64,000 nucleotides of DNA from Acanthornis magna. Lineage: Eukaryota > Chordata > Aves > Passeriformes > Acanthizidae. The notes beneath the pieces were generated by a model. That model worked only from the letters and a program-made list of their open reading frames with translations. It was not told the DNA's origin and searched no databases. Positions 23,138-34,407 of the stretch are shown here, in pieces; positions within the stretch are counted from its first letter, which is position 1, and each line of letters starts with the position of its first letter. Where the stretch lies: contig JAWUZG010000138.1 in the NCBI GenBank assembly GCA_036785705.1, positions 2,187,501 to 2,251,500 on the forward strand. Direction: 5' to 3'. A program made the position numbers and the translations under genes.

Positions 23138-23299
23138 GTCGCGCTGTGCCTGTCCCCCGTGGGTCCCAGGCTGCGCCTCCGCAGCAGGAGGTTCCCAGCC
23201 CTGGTCAGCTGCACCACCATCGACTGCTTCCAGCAGTGGCCCCGCGACGCCCTGGAGTCTGTCAGCCTCTGCTTCCTGCGGGACATGGGCACCCTGCAG
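23138..23299 (+). CDS. DNAH9: DNAH9 window exon 11: end of AAA4
   Basis: 162 nt, phase 0 at both ends, residues 561-614. It encodes VALCLSPVGPRLRLRSRRFP, then ALVSCTTIDCFQQWPRDALE and SVSLCFLRDMGTLQ. The LC.SPVG and RFPA...C..IDWF-type blocks place it at the AAA4 C-terminal half. The last residues differ from the usual TEGIEP-like string of the family although the length is unchanged. The acceptor is tccgcag and the donor gtgaga. GC content is high, like the flanking minisatellites. Confidence 0.94.
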
Positions 23300-24375
23300 G
23301 TGAGAGCCAGGGGACAGCACTGGGCACTGCCAGGGGACAGCCAGGGGGACAGCCAGGGCACAGCCAGGGGACAGTGCTGGGCACAGCCAGGGCACAGCCA
23401 GGGGACAGAGCTGGGCACAGCCAGGGGACAGTGCTGGGCACTGCCAGGGGACAGCCAGGGGACAGAGCTGGGCACAGCCAGGGGACAGCCAAGGGACAGT
23501 GCTGGGCACAGCTAGGGGACAGAGCTGGGCACAGCCAGGGGACAGCCAGGGCACAGCCAGGGGACAGAGCTGGGCACAGCCAGGAGTGGCTCCGTGCCCC
23601 TCCCAGGTGGGCACTGCTGCAGGAGGGCTGGATCGCTCTCCAGTGCATCCAGGACAGCCTGTGTCTGTCCAGGGGGGCACCACTGGTAGCACTGCAGTGC
23701 ATTAAACTCAACCAAACCATCCTTGAGGCACATTCCAGGTTTTTTGGAGAGGGCCATGGACCTGGGCAGCAGAGCCACGGGCACCACGCTCCTGTGTCAC
23801 TGGGAGCTGATGGCACTGATAGCACTGCCAGGGAAAGGACAGCTCTGCCAGCACAGGAACAGCCCCAAACTCACCCAGAAAATAATCTGTGCAGGGAACA
23901 TGCACTCTGCTCTCCCCATCTGTGTCAGAGCCTCTGGAATTTTCAAGGACAAAAATAGGTCAAGTTCTCAGTGATGAAAACCTGCTACTAGAATAGAGAT
24001 TCATTTCTGTTTATTTAGTTTTTCTGGGCAGGATTTAGGAAGAATAAAGTCTATAATATTTCTTTTTAGGAGTGTACACTTTTCCCATTTGTACAGAAGA
24101 AAAGCCCAAATTTTTACTTAAAAGAGCTGCTATTTTGTAGAGAAATTGCTTGGAATAAGATAATATGTGAGATAAAAAGATATAAAAAGACATATAAAGT
24201 ACATGAGCAACAAAGTTATTTCAGAGATAACAGTGAAAAGGGATCAGCTTAGGTGTTACATCCTGGATTGTGCTGCAGCAGAATGAAAAGTTACCAAATT
24301 CCTTTATATTCAGCACAGTTATATATAGTTTTCTATTTAAAATAGTTTCTCCCTATCTTCCCATCTTACCTTTAG
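23300..24375 (+). other. Intron 11-12
   Basis: 1,076 bp. The first quarter (23306-23585) is a minisatellite. The remainder is single-copy with an AT-rich 3' half and acceptor tacctttag. Confidence 0.85.
23306..23585 (+). repeat. GC-rich minisatellite, 11/22-bp units
   Basis: Degenerate units built from 'acagccagggg' and 'gctgggcacagccaggggac' repeat for about 280 bp, starting within 7 bases of the exon 11 donor. The units are stop-poor, so several frames on both strands stay open for long stretches; none shows family resemblance. Confidence 0.95.
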
Positions 24376-24609
24376 GATTCAGTGAAAGATTCAATAAGCA
24401 AATTCATGGCCCACGTCCACATCAGTGTCAATGAGATGTCCCGGCTGTACCTGAGCAATGAGCGCCGCTACAACTACACCACCCCCAAGTCCTTCCTGGA
24501 GCAGATCAAACTCTACCAGAACTTGCTGCTGAGAAAGGACAAGGATTTAAAGGCAAAAATGGAGCGGCTGGAGAATGGCCTGGAGAAGCTCAAGGGCACT
24601 TCTGCACAG
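24376..24609 (+). CDS. DNAH9: DNAH9 window exon 12: start of stalk helix CC1
   Basis: 234 nt, phase 0 at both ends, residues 615-692. It reads [40 protein letters not shown] and [20 protein letters not shown], then a heptad-like [18 protein letters not shown]. The [13 protein letters not shown] motif marks the base of the coiled-coil stalk in all dynein heavy chains. The acceptor is tacctttag and the donor gtaaaa. Confidence 0.97.
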
Positions 24610-25657
24610 GTAAAAACTTTTGGGGTTCGAAGGGGTTGGGTTTTCTTGTTTCTTTTGTCTGGTTTGAGGGAGAACTTTACAGGGAAAAAATATCTCCTGG
24701 ATCCTGGCTCTAGTCTGGCTTGAGCTGGGTTCCCGGAGGAGCAGAAGTGATGCTCTGCACTGGAAAGGAGAATGGAGAGATGTGTGTCCAGTCTCTGCTG
24801 TTTGGGAGGTAACTGAAAAATCACAGTAAATAAAATGAGATTGGGATCCAGCTGACTCTGTCATCCTCTTGTAATGGTTAAATTTCAGCTGTGGTGACAG
24901 AACAGCTTAGAAAACACAGGACAGTCACTGATTTTTGGAGTTACATCCAGGAAATCTACAATAACTTCAGCAAGACTCTTTTAAACTAAATAGTGCATGC
25001 TGTTAAAATGAGGCTGAAGTTCATTTTCCTTTCCATTATGTTATCCATCTTTAAGGAAAGCTAATACATGTCTGAAATGCACATTAGTCATCCCAAAATC
25101 CCCCTGCTAAGGACTCACACTGGCACTCTCCTTGGGTGATGACTAGAAGTTGTTCTGGGTATTTCCCAAACCTCCCTGCAGTGACACTTACATCTGTTTC
25201 TACACTCCCATTTTTCTCTCCATTTCATATTCTATTAGCTCTTACAAATGTTTACCTACAAAACTTCTACAGTGGCAAATGGGGCTCTCCTGAAGCTGCT
25301 CTGGAGGAATGCAGGGGAGTCGATGAGAATGAAGGACTGGCAGGTCCATCCCCTTCCACACATCTGCTCTGGGTAGCGCTGGGGGCATCAATCATGTCTG
25401 TCACGCTCGAGGGGACACACGCCTGCCTGGAGGGTGATGGATAAAGGGCTGGGCTGGTGCCTCTCAGGGCTGATATCTCCATCTCCCTTCAAACAGCCTC
25501 TGCTCATGGAGCAGGGCAGAGCTGTGAGGATAGGAGGGGTGGGCATGTGCCGTGTCCCCTGTGCAGGCTTCAGCATCTCCTTGGTAAGGGAAGGCTGGCA
25601 GAGAGCACCTGTGGCACCCACCAGAGTGACCAGGCTGTGGCCTCACTGCCCAGCACC

Positions 25658-25818
25658 CTTGCCCTGCCCTGCCCTGCCCTGCCCTGCCCTGCCCTGCCCT
25701 GCCCTGCCCTCCCCTCCCCTCCCCTCCCCTCCCCTCCCCTCCCCTCCCCTCCCCTCCCCTCCCCTCCCCTCCCCTCCTTTCCCTCCCCTCCCCTGCCCTC
25801 CCCTCCCTTCCCCTCCCT
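25658..25818 (+). repeat. (GCCCT)n(CCCCT)n pentamer array
   Basis: About ten GCCCT units switch to about sixteen CCCCT units, followed by degenerate copies. The minus strand is a run of GGGGA and GGGCA, a sequence with G-quadruplex potential. Confidence 0.95.
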
Positions 25819-27356
25819 AACACAGGCAATAGTTCTCATGACCTGTGGGGTGCTGCTGTTTTTGAGGATTTCCCAGTGGTGGATAGGATGGATTAGGTTT
25901 ATTTTTATTTTATGAAATGAATCTTTTGAGAACAAGTCCCTGTGTCTCTTGTGACCTATGGGAACCCTTCTGTATCCTTCAGGCTTCCCTTCAGTGGGGG
26001 CTGTGTGGGCAGGGCTCTCTGATGTGCCTCAAAGCAGTGGCTGAGAAGTGGTGGAGGACTTGGAGGCAATGGGAAGGATGAGAAAATCAAATCACAGTAA
26101 GGGTGGAAGAGCACAAGGTTCGTGTCTGGTTGGAGTGAGGCTGGGGTGAGAGGTGTCTGCTTGTGCAGGTGATTAAGATGCACAGCAGTGAGGACAAATA
26201 TGTCAAATTCAAATCTAAAATTAGCACTGGGGGCCTAAAATTAAACACCTAAATTACCAGATGTGCGCAATAGTCAAAACTGCTGTTGATTTGAAACGGG
26301 AGTGTGGATATTTATCAGTATTGGAAATTGTACCAACATGTTCAATCTTGAATATGGATTTTAAAAGCTGAACTTTACATTCACCCATGGAAATGCTTGG
26401 GGCTGAGGAAGATGAGCCCTCTCACTCAGCTCTGTCATCTGCAGGTTGTGCTCCTGGGGCTTGGCAGTGATGTGCTGGGGGGGAGGGAGGGTGGGTGGTA
26501 TTTTCAAAGCAAAGGTGGGGGATTTTGATCCCTGGGTATCACCTGGCTGTGCCTCAGCTCTGAGGACTGGTGCTCATCTCTGGCGCTCTCCAGGGTGCTG
26601 CTGCTCACTGCCCTGACAAGTTAAGGATGAGGTTTGTGTGTTTTTGTAGGCTCACAATAGCCTCAGCACGAGGGCTGTTGTGCCAGGAGGTGCAGATATT
26701 TTTGACTTTGCTGTTCCAGTGTCAAAATAACCTCTCTGCCTCCTTTGACTGTTCTCCCCTCTACTCCTTTTTTTTCCTTTGGAGATTTGGACACCTTGAT
26801 GCTGTTGACCAACTTTCCTCCTGCAGCAATGTTTTCCATCAGTTTACACCGTCTCTCCCTGCAGACAGCAGCGTCCTCAGGACTCAGGGAAGCTGAATCC
26901 TCCTTCCTGTTAGGACATAATGGATTGGGAAGATGTGTGGGATGAGTCACTTGTTTTTCAGAGTGCTGTGTGCCACAGAGAGGTCAGCGCCCATTGCTGA
27001 GTAATTCTGAGGATGGCTTTGGTTAATATTGCATCACTGGATTCCAAATTCGAGTCTGGCTGGTGCTATCAATTAATCGCTGACCTTTTGATGTATTTTT
27101 GTGTTCTTGAAACAAGGCAGGGACAATCAGATAAAATTACTCTTCTGGGAGCCTGCCCTCCAGGTTTTCTTCTCTTTAATAATTTTTCTCATGCTGTTCT
27201 GGTGGTAGGCAAGGGCTTCTCTCTTCCTTTCCCTGATGAAGTCACAGCACATTACCCTTGAATCTCTCATTTGCTTTGCTCTTTCCCTTTCCACCTCACA
27301 TTACTAATTGCTTATCAGATTGTTCTGTACTCAGGAAGCTGCTCACAGGTTTCTCA

Positions 27357-27665
27357 TAGAATCACAGAGTGGTTTGTGTTGGAAGGGATCTTAAAGATCA
27401 TCCCATTCCACCCCCTGCCATGGGCAGGGACACCTTTCCACTGTCCCAGGCTGCTCCAAGCCCTGTCCAGCCTGGCCTTGGACACTGCCAGGGATCCAGG
27501 GAGAGCCACAGCTTCTCTGGGCACCTGTGCCAGGGCCTCCCCACCCTCACAGGAACAATTCCTTCCCAATATCCCATCTAACCCTGCACTCCTGCAGTTT
27601 AAAGTCATTGCCCCTTGTCCTATGACTGCAGGCCCTTGCAAATAGCTCCTCTCCAAAGTCCTTGA
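27357..27665 (-). repeat. CR1 LINE 3' fragment (-)
   Basis: It starts 'atagaatcacagagtggttt', followed by 'gatcttaaagatcatcccat', and runs through the whole young CR1 3' end into 'agctcctctccaaagtcctt'. Confidence 0.92.
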
Positions 27666-28604
27666 TTTTTAAAAATCCTGACACTGTCTGCAGTCATTTC
27701 CCCTTCCATTGCTGCGTGTGCTTGGCAGGGCATTGTCTGTTCCCCTGGGCTGAGCTTACACCTGCTCTTTGTAGTGCTGTTGAGTGCCCGTGGATTTTAA
27801 TCCCCTGCTTGTTTTGTCCCGCTCATGTAAACCCCTGAAGCTCCCGTTTGTGTGTGTATCCCGCACACAAAGGCTGATTTCTGTGCAGAAGGTCACAGCC
27901 ATATCTGCCATCAGCAGAGCCCACTTCAATTTCCTGCAGCCCCCGAAGACGCGGCTCTGAACAAGAGCTGCCGCTGGGTCTGTCACATGAAGGGATTATG
28001 TGCTCATGTGAGCCTGGATTTACAGCCGTGCCTTTGTCCTGCTGAGAGCAGTCCCACAGTGCCAGGCAGCAGGGGATGGTGACGGATGGAGGGCATGTGG
28101 AGAGTCCTGAAAAACTGCTCTCCACATGGAGCCCGTGCCAAATGTCAACAGCTTCAGTTTATAGATTGCAGATTGTGCTCTCCCTTCTGGTATCAAAATG
28201 GGTATCACCAAAGCAGGAGCCTGGGTTCTCTTCCAGTGAGTATTTTTGTGTAGCTAAAGATGTGCCCCAGGAGCTCTAAGTAAACCTTTATGAGCCTGAG
28301 ATCAGGCAGTGAAAACCTCTGTGGTCTGCACAGTCTGGGTAAATTCACTGAAATGGGGATTTTAGCAGGAGATCTTCTCTCTGCAAGTGAGAGCCTGTGT
28401 GAGCTTCCCACGTGCAAATGCTGGTGAGGGCTCCTGCGTGTGAGCAGAGGGTGAGGAGCTGCCACCATGGCCATGGTGGTGGCCTCCTGGGGATGGCCCT
28501 TCCCGAGCTCATCTGAGATGGCATTTAAAACCCCTTGAGCCTCAGAGCTCTGCCAAGGGCTGGACCTGTAAGCAGATCTCAACTGCAATCTTTCTGGAGT
28601 GAAA

Positions 28605-28833
28605 AATGATGTTGGGAGGAAATCCTTCCCTGTGAGGGTGGCAGGCCCTGGCACAGGTGCCCAGAGAAGCTATGGCTGTCCCTGGATCCCTGGCAGTGTC
28701 CAAGGCCAGGCTGGACATTGGGGCTTGGAGCAGCGTGGGACAGTGGGAGGTGTCCCTGCCCATGGCAGGGGTGGGATGGGATGATCTTTAAGGTCCCTTC
28801 CAACCCAAACCATTCCGTGGGTCTGTGATTCCT
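28605..28833 (+). repeat. CR1 LINE 3' fragment (+)
   Basis: 'aatccttccctgtgagggtg' through 'ggtcccttccaacccaaacc' to a terminal GTCTGTGATTC. Together with 27357-27665 it forms an inverted pair about 0.9 kb apart. Confidence 0.92.
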
Positions 28834-29541
28834 GCCACAAGCCCATAGCACTGATGGTCTCAGAGGAGGTGCTGCCTCTGCCCTGCATGTGGGGCCAGGC
28901 TGGAGGGGCAGGGGGTCAGGGTGTGCCTGGGTGGGCAGGAGGCTCGGGGAGCTCCTGGGGCACAGCTCTCCTCCAAGCTGTGTGTGCCTTGCTTTGCTGG
29001 TGGCAAGCTTGAGATGCTCAAGGGTGGCTGAACTGAAGGCCTTGTCCTGTCCCCAGCAAGGCACAGCACCTGCACAGCTCTGCTTGGGGGGATGTGACAC
29101 CAGAGCTCTATCCAGAACGGATTGCTTTGGTTTTACAATGACACAAGCTCCCTGCAAGTGCCTGGTGTGTGATGGGGCTCCTGGGCTGCATGAAATCATC
29201 TCAAGGATAGCTGAAATATGCTTTCTCCTGCCTCCCATTGTATCCATCCTGGACCAGTGTCCGTGTGGGCTTGGTCCCTCTGTCTGGGATCGGGGATAGG
29301 ACAGCTCCCAGAGCCGTGCATCTGCTGGAGCTGGGCTCCAGGACTGCGCTCCTCACTGCTGCCTGGCTGCTCTGGAGTGTGGACCATGTGTGGGGCAGCA
29401 GCCACGAGCAAAGGGAGCAGCAGGCTCTTACCAACAGCTGGAAATGTCCCTTCCCTCGCTGCTCTCAGGTCCTGCTGCAGTGTGAGCCCGTGCTGGGCAG
29501 GGAGGAGCAGCCCAGCTCCCACTCGTGTCTCTTCCCTGCAG

Positions 29542-29802
29542 GTGGATGAGCTTCAGGCCAAGCTGGCAGCCCAAGAGGTGGAGCTGAAGCAGAAGAATGA
29601 GGATGCTGACAAGCTGATCCAGGTGGTGGGGGTGGAGACAGAGAAGGTGAGCAGGAAGAAGGCAGCGGCCGATGAGGAGGAGCGGAAGGTGGCACTCATC
29701 ACCCTGGAGGTCCAGCAGAAGCAGAAGGACTGTGAGGAGGACCTGGCCAAGGCCGAGCCTGCCCTGGTAGCTGCCCAGGCTGCTCTCAACACCCTCAACA
29801 AG
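29542..29802 (+). CDS. DNAH9: DNAH9 window exon 13: stalk helix CC1
   Basis: 261 nt, phase 0 at both ends, residues 693-779. It is almost entirely charged coiled coil: [60 protein letters not shown] and [20 protein letters not shown], ending NTLNK at the junction with the microtubule-binding tip. It is the most conserved exon in the window by eye. The acceptor is cttccctgcag and the donor gtaggg. Confidence 0.98.
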
Positions 29803-29937
29803 GTAGGGTGAGGATTGCCATGGGAACCCAGTGATTTTCCTCTGCATTGGGGGAGAGAAGCTGTGTCATCTGATGGCCCAAGTTTTGGGCATTGTATTGT
29901 CCCTCCTCCAGTTCCCTCCCTGCTGGTGCATAAGTGT

Positions 29938-30057
29938 TTAAAAAAGGCCTGGATGTGGTACTCGGTGCCATGGTTTAGTTGATAAGGTGGTGTAAGGTCA
30001 CACGTTGGACTTGATGATCTCAGAGATCTTTTCCAACCTGGTTCATTCTGTGATTCG
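29938..30057 (+). repeat. CR1 LINE 3' fragment (+)
   Basis: 'ggatgtggtactcggtgcc', 'cacgttggacttgatgatct' and 'ttccaacctggttcattctg' match the same subfamily as 1966-2207. Confidence 0.8.
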
Positions 30058-31833
30058 GGTTCCTGGTGGAACTCGGAGCACCCATGAGGCTGCACCATGT
30101 CCCCCTTCACTCATCACCACACAGAGGAGCAGACAAAGCTGGTCCAAAGGAAGATGCCACTGGGAAAACTTGTAATCAGGAGATAAGCATTGCTCTGACC
30201 ACAGGAGATTGGTTTTGGGAAGATTTTTTTGTACCTTGGAAGGTTTGTTCTTCAAGGGTGCTCCAGGGGTTCCCATTTGGAGCCCGAGACTTTGAGATGT
30301 GCCTGAGAGATGGACCTGCAATTTATTCTGGTCTGCAGTTCATGCAGTGTCCTGGAGCAGCAGCCTCCCCCTGCATACAGCTGGAAGACCACAGCTCTTC
30401 CCACGATCACAGCCAGGCTTCAACCCATGGCTCAATCACAGCCTTGCTGGGGGACAGGAAAGAAACTCAGAGTCATCCAGAACGGGGTTTCTGTTGGATT
30501 AGTTTTTGGGAAGGATGTAGCTTTGCTGCAGACATGTGCGCTCTGGCTTTTCTTCATGGGAGGGAAAGGACTGTGCACAGGAAAACGTTTCTCTCTCCTT
30601 TAGTTTCAGTTTCATGCTGGAGCTGTAGAATCTCTCATTAGGCAAAGATGGGGGAAATGCTGGGATTTTCTCTAGGGAACTGTAAAGCAGCAGTAGCAGA
30701 GCAGTGGAAGCCTCTCCTTTACCTTCAGATTGAAAATGTATCAGAGAGCCTGACCTGCTCGCTGACATGAATAATCAATGATGTTTGTATGTGTTTGTAT
30801 CGTTTCTGCCCAATTATCTCAGTCATCTTACTTGGACTGCAGCATTATATGCAACATTAATAAGGAAAACAGCGAGAAAAGCTGTGGAGTAGAATGCAGT
30901 AATAAATCCATATAGTCAGTGAGGATGTGGGTATGTGGACATTTCTGTGACACTGTCACCTGCCAGTGCAAAAGAAGAGCAGCCATGGCCACTGGGACAT
31001 GTCCAGGCTGTGTGGAGAGGAGGTGAGAGCAGATGCCTTTGCACTGACCCCAGGGAAGGGAGCAGGGATGTGGGTCAGCAGCAGCCAGGGGCCCTCGTTG
31101 GGATGAGGTTTGTGAAAAGCTCGGCTCTCTGGATAACTGCTCCTCCAAGGCCACAAGCTCTGCCACTGCTGTGTGACCCCAGGCTGGCACCTGGGCTGGC
31201 TGGGCATGGTGTGGACACACCCAAGGTCCACGCAGGTAAACGGGCCAAGGAGGTTTTGTTTCATTTCCAGCACCCCAAGGGATCAGACTCTCTGGCAGGT
31301 CAGAGATCCTGCCTGGGGTTTGCAGCAGGGGAGAGCACAGAGCAGTGCGAGGGAGGGGAGGAACACTGGGCAGACACAGCTGGATGTTTCTTTCAGAGGG
31401 ATGGAGCCCTTGGGGCAAAACCAGGCAGGGATGACAGTCAGGAGGTGTCACCCTCCCTCATGAGCATCCACAGCAGTTTCTGCCCCTGTGAATTCCCCTG
31501 TGTGAATACCCTGGGGCTGCGTGGTGGGTGGCTGGTGCAGTGGGGATGTGCTGCTGCCAGGGACATGGCCATGCCATGGGAGATCACAGAACACAGGGCT
31601 GGGCTCCCTCAGCGTTCCCAGCCATCCCCTCCTCCCTGGCTGCCGGAGCAGAGCTCTGTGTGCTTGGTAAGGAACACCTGAGCCCTGCTGAACCCACAGA
31701 CTTTTCACCACCACTGCTGTGACCAGAGCAGGCCCTGCTCATGGGGCACTGCCCAGGCCAGGGCAGGTACAAGGAACAAGGGCCTGGAATGTTTTTTGGT
31801 CTGCAGATTATTCCAGGAAAACTGGAAATCCCT

Positions 31834-32095
31834 GAATCATAGAACAATCTGAACGGGAAGGATCATGGGGTCCAGCCCCTTTGGATTGTTGGAGTGCACA
31901 GACACCCCAACAATGCCACCCTGTCCATCCCTGGCAGCGCTGTCCAAACGCTCCTGGAGCTCTGGCAGCCTCGGGGCTGTGCCCATTCCCTGGGGAGCCT
32001 GGGCAGTGCCCAGCACCCTCTGGGGGAAGAGCCTTTCCCTGATCTCCAGCCTGACCTGCCCTGGCCCAGCTCCAGCCATGCCCTCAGGTATAAAT
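31834..32095 (-). repeat. CR1 LINE 3' fragment (-)
   Basis: 'ctgaatcatagaacaatctg', 'ggcagtgcccagcaccctct' and 'gggaagagcctttccctgat' are reverse-complement CR1 of another subfamily. Confidence 0.8.
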
Positions 32096-33235
32096 GCTTC
32101 CCTCGGTCAGTGTCTGACCAGGTGGAGTGACCACACCATGTGCATTTCCTCCTCATCAGCTGCAACTTGAACCCACCTTGATTTCTGTGGTGAGACAATT
32201 ATCCTTCTGATGCTTTAAATTATCCCTTTTGGTGCCTCCAGAACCCTCCATACCCACACTGCTCTCAAGAGAGCTGGCCCTGCTCTGCCTTGGCAGGGTT
32301 AATTCTCTCTGTGTTCCTGGCAGTTTAAACTTTCCTTTTCCTTTTTTTTTTTTTTCCCATGTGAGCCAAGAAGTGACTGTGGGCTGGCTCAGCCTGGCTT
32401 TGGCTGTGTGGGTGGGACCTGCTGCAGCCCTTCTGTCCCCTGCTGTAGTGGTAATGCCTTTTGCAGGGGCTGGTGGCAATGAGAGTGACTGAAGCAAACT
32501 GAGAAGCTATTTAAAGTGTTATGGAGAGATAAGTCTATACATATGTGAGATAATTACATATAGATGGAAGATAATTGAGGTAATTATTATATGGACTGTG
32601 ATGAATGGCATGTGAGTTGTGACAGACCCACCAGCAAAATAAAAAACTGCAAAGCCAGATGTGACAGCGAGTTTGAAAACTTGGGAAATCAGGGTATAGA
32701 GACAGGGGTTAGAAACAAAAATGCCCTTTTGGCTCCTCCAGTGCAGTTTGGCTGCTTGTCCTGTGAGGGTGCCTGGGCTCTTTCTCAGCAGCTGCATTCC
32801 CTGAAACCCTGAGGGCTGAAGGACATGGGAATTGGAGGATGGCTTTGACATTTTTATCTCAGCTTGGGTAGGTGGGAGCATGAAGGGAAGCTCTGAAGGC
32901 TGGTTTAGAGAGCCTGGGGGCTGTTTCCATAGATTTCCTTCTTTATCCCAATCTTTTGAGAGGGCATTAAACCTCCTGCTGGCCCAGGGAGCAGGGAAAA
33001 GGTGGGAGTTTGGGGAGGAGCAGTGTGCTGTGCTGGTCCCAGGTGGGATGTCAGGAGCAGGGAGCAGAACAGGTGTGCTACAAACATGCAGAGCAGTGAT
33101 CTAAAGGCAGCACTGCTGGGGCTGAGAGGAGCCCAATTTATCAGATTGATGGCCTGAGAGCCTGACTCTATTAGTGGCAAAGTGAAAAGAAAGCCCATTC
33201 ATTTTTATCTAACAACCTTGTTTTCCCCTTTTCAG

Positions 33236-33661
33236 ACCAATCTGACAGAGCTGAGGTCCTTTGGGTCACCTCCTTCTGCCGTCAGCAACGTCACCGCAGC
33301 CGTGATGGTGCTGACGGCCCCGGGAGGGAAGATCCCCAAGGACAGGAGCTGGAAAGCAGCCAAGGTGGCCATGGCCAGGGTGGATGGCTTCCTGGACTCC
33401 TTGATCAAGTTCAACAAGGAGAACATCCACGAGAACTGCCTCAAAGCCCTCCAGCCCTATTTGCAAGACCCCAAGTTCAACCCTGAGTTCGTGGCCACCA
33501 AGTCCTCGGCGGCGGCGGGGCTGTGCTCGTGGGTGCTGAACATCGTGCGCTTCCACCGCGTCTTCTGCGAGGTGCAGCCCAAGCGGCAGGCGCTGGACAG
33601 GGCCAACGCTGAGCTGGCAACTGCCCAGGACAAGCTGGCCTCTGCCAAGGCCAAAATCGCC
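33236..33661 (+). CDS. DNAH9: DNAH9 window exon 14: microtubule-binding domain
   Basis: 426 nt, phase 0 at both ends, residues 780-921; the largest exon here. It encodes [19 protein letters not shown], the flap-like [20 protein letters not shown], then [20 protein letters not shown], and ends in the first heptads of stalk helix CC2 ([20 protein letters not shown]). This globular tip contacts the B tubule of the neighbouring doublet. [12 protein letters not shown] is the conserved helix leading back into the stalk. The acceptor is ccccttttcag and the donor gtgagt. A GCG run encodes SSAAAGL without interrupting the frame. Confidence 0.98.
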
Positions 33662-33879
33662 GTGAGTGCCCTTGGGGGGACCCGTCCCACTCATCCCTGC
33701 CTGGGGAAATCCTGTCCTTTGGGAGAGCTGCTGCTTGGCACTGCTGTTCTTAGGCAGGGAGTGGGAATCCAAAGGTTTGGGGGATTGCAGGGTTTTCCCT
33801 CCCTTCTGTTGCACTGGCAGCCCAGAAATCCAGCCCTGTGCAGGGAGGGGAGGGGGGCATTCTGTCCTTCTGTCCCTGT

Positions 33880-34407
33880 GCTCAGGTGAGCCCCACCTGC
33901 AGAGCTGCCCCAGCCCTGGGCCAGCACAGGGAGGAGCTGGAGCTGCTGGAGAGAGTCCAGAGGAGGCCATGGAGCTGCTCCAGGGCTGCAGACCCTCTGC
34001 TGTGGAGCCAGGCTGGGGGAGCTGGGGGTGTTCACCTGGAGAAGAGAAGGCTCCAGGGAGAGCTCAGAGCCTCTTCCAAGTGTCTACAAGGGCCCAAAGA
34101 GAACTGGAGAGAGACTGGGGACAAAGGATGGAGGTGCGGGGCACAGGGAATGGCTTCAAACTAAAAGAGGGGAAATTTATGTTTGGTATATGGAAGGAAT
34201 TCCTCCCTGTGAGGGTGGGCAGGCCCTGGCACAGGTGCTCAGAGAAGCTGTGGCTGCCCCTGGATCCCTGGCAGTGTCCAAGGCCAGGCTGGACATTGGG
34301 GCTTGGAGCAGCCTGGGACAGTGGGAGGTGTCCCTGCCCATGGCAGAGGCTGGGACTGAATGAGCTTTAGTGTCCTTTCCAACCCAAACCATTCTGTGAT
34401 TTTCTGA
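33880..34407 (+). repeat. CR1 LINE, about 530 bp (+)
   Basis: From 'gtgagccccacctgcagagc' and 'gagagagtccagaggaggcc' through 'gctgggggtgttcacctgg' to 'ccaacccaaaccattctgtg'. It starts about 220 bp after exon 14. Confidence 0.9.

Larger units (their letters stand above)
24610..29541 (+). other. Intron 12-13
   Basis: 4,932 bp. It contains a C-rich pentamer array (25658-25818), CR1 (-) at 27357-27665 and CR1 (+) at 28605-28833. Regions 24610-25650, 25820-27350 and 28840-29541 show no recognised repeat or gene. Confidence 0.85.
29803..33235 (+). other. Intron 13-14
   Basis: 3,433 bp. CR1 pieces lie at 29938-30057 (+) and 31834-32095 (-). The rest is unrecognised; a T run sits at 32342-32355. 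Confidence 0.85.

Noticed and set aside
22693..23958. Overlapping long open frames on both strands (up to 394, 295 and 260 codons)
   Set aside because: They come from GC-rich tandem repeats whose units lack stops. They run across exon 11 mostly out of frame and show only low-complexity repeats.
25457..25935. Open frames rich in Pro-Leu-Ser or Gly-Arg-Glu over the pentamer array
   Set aside because: Direct translations of (CCCCT)n and (GGGGA)n; no initiation context or family resemblance.
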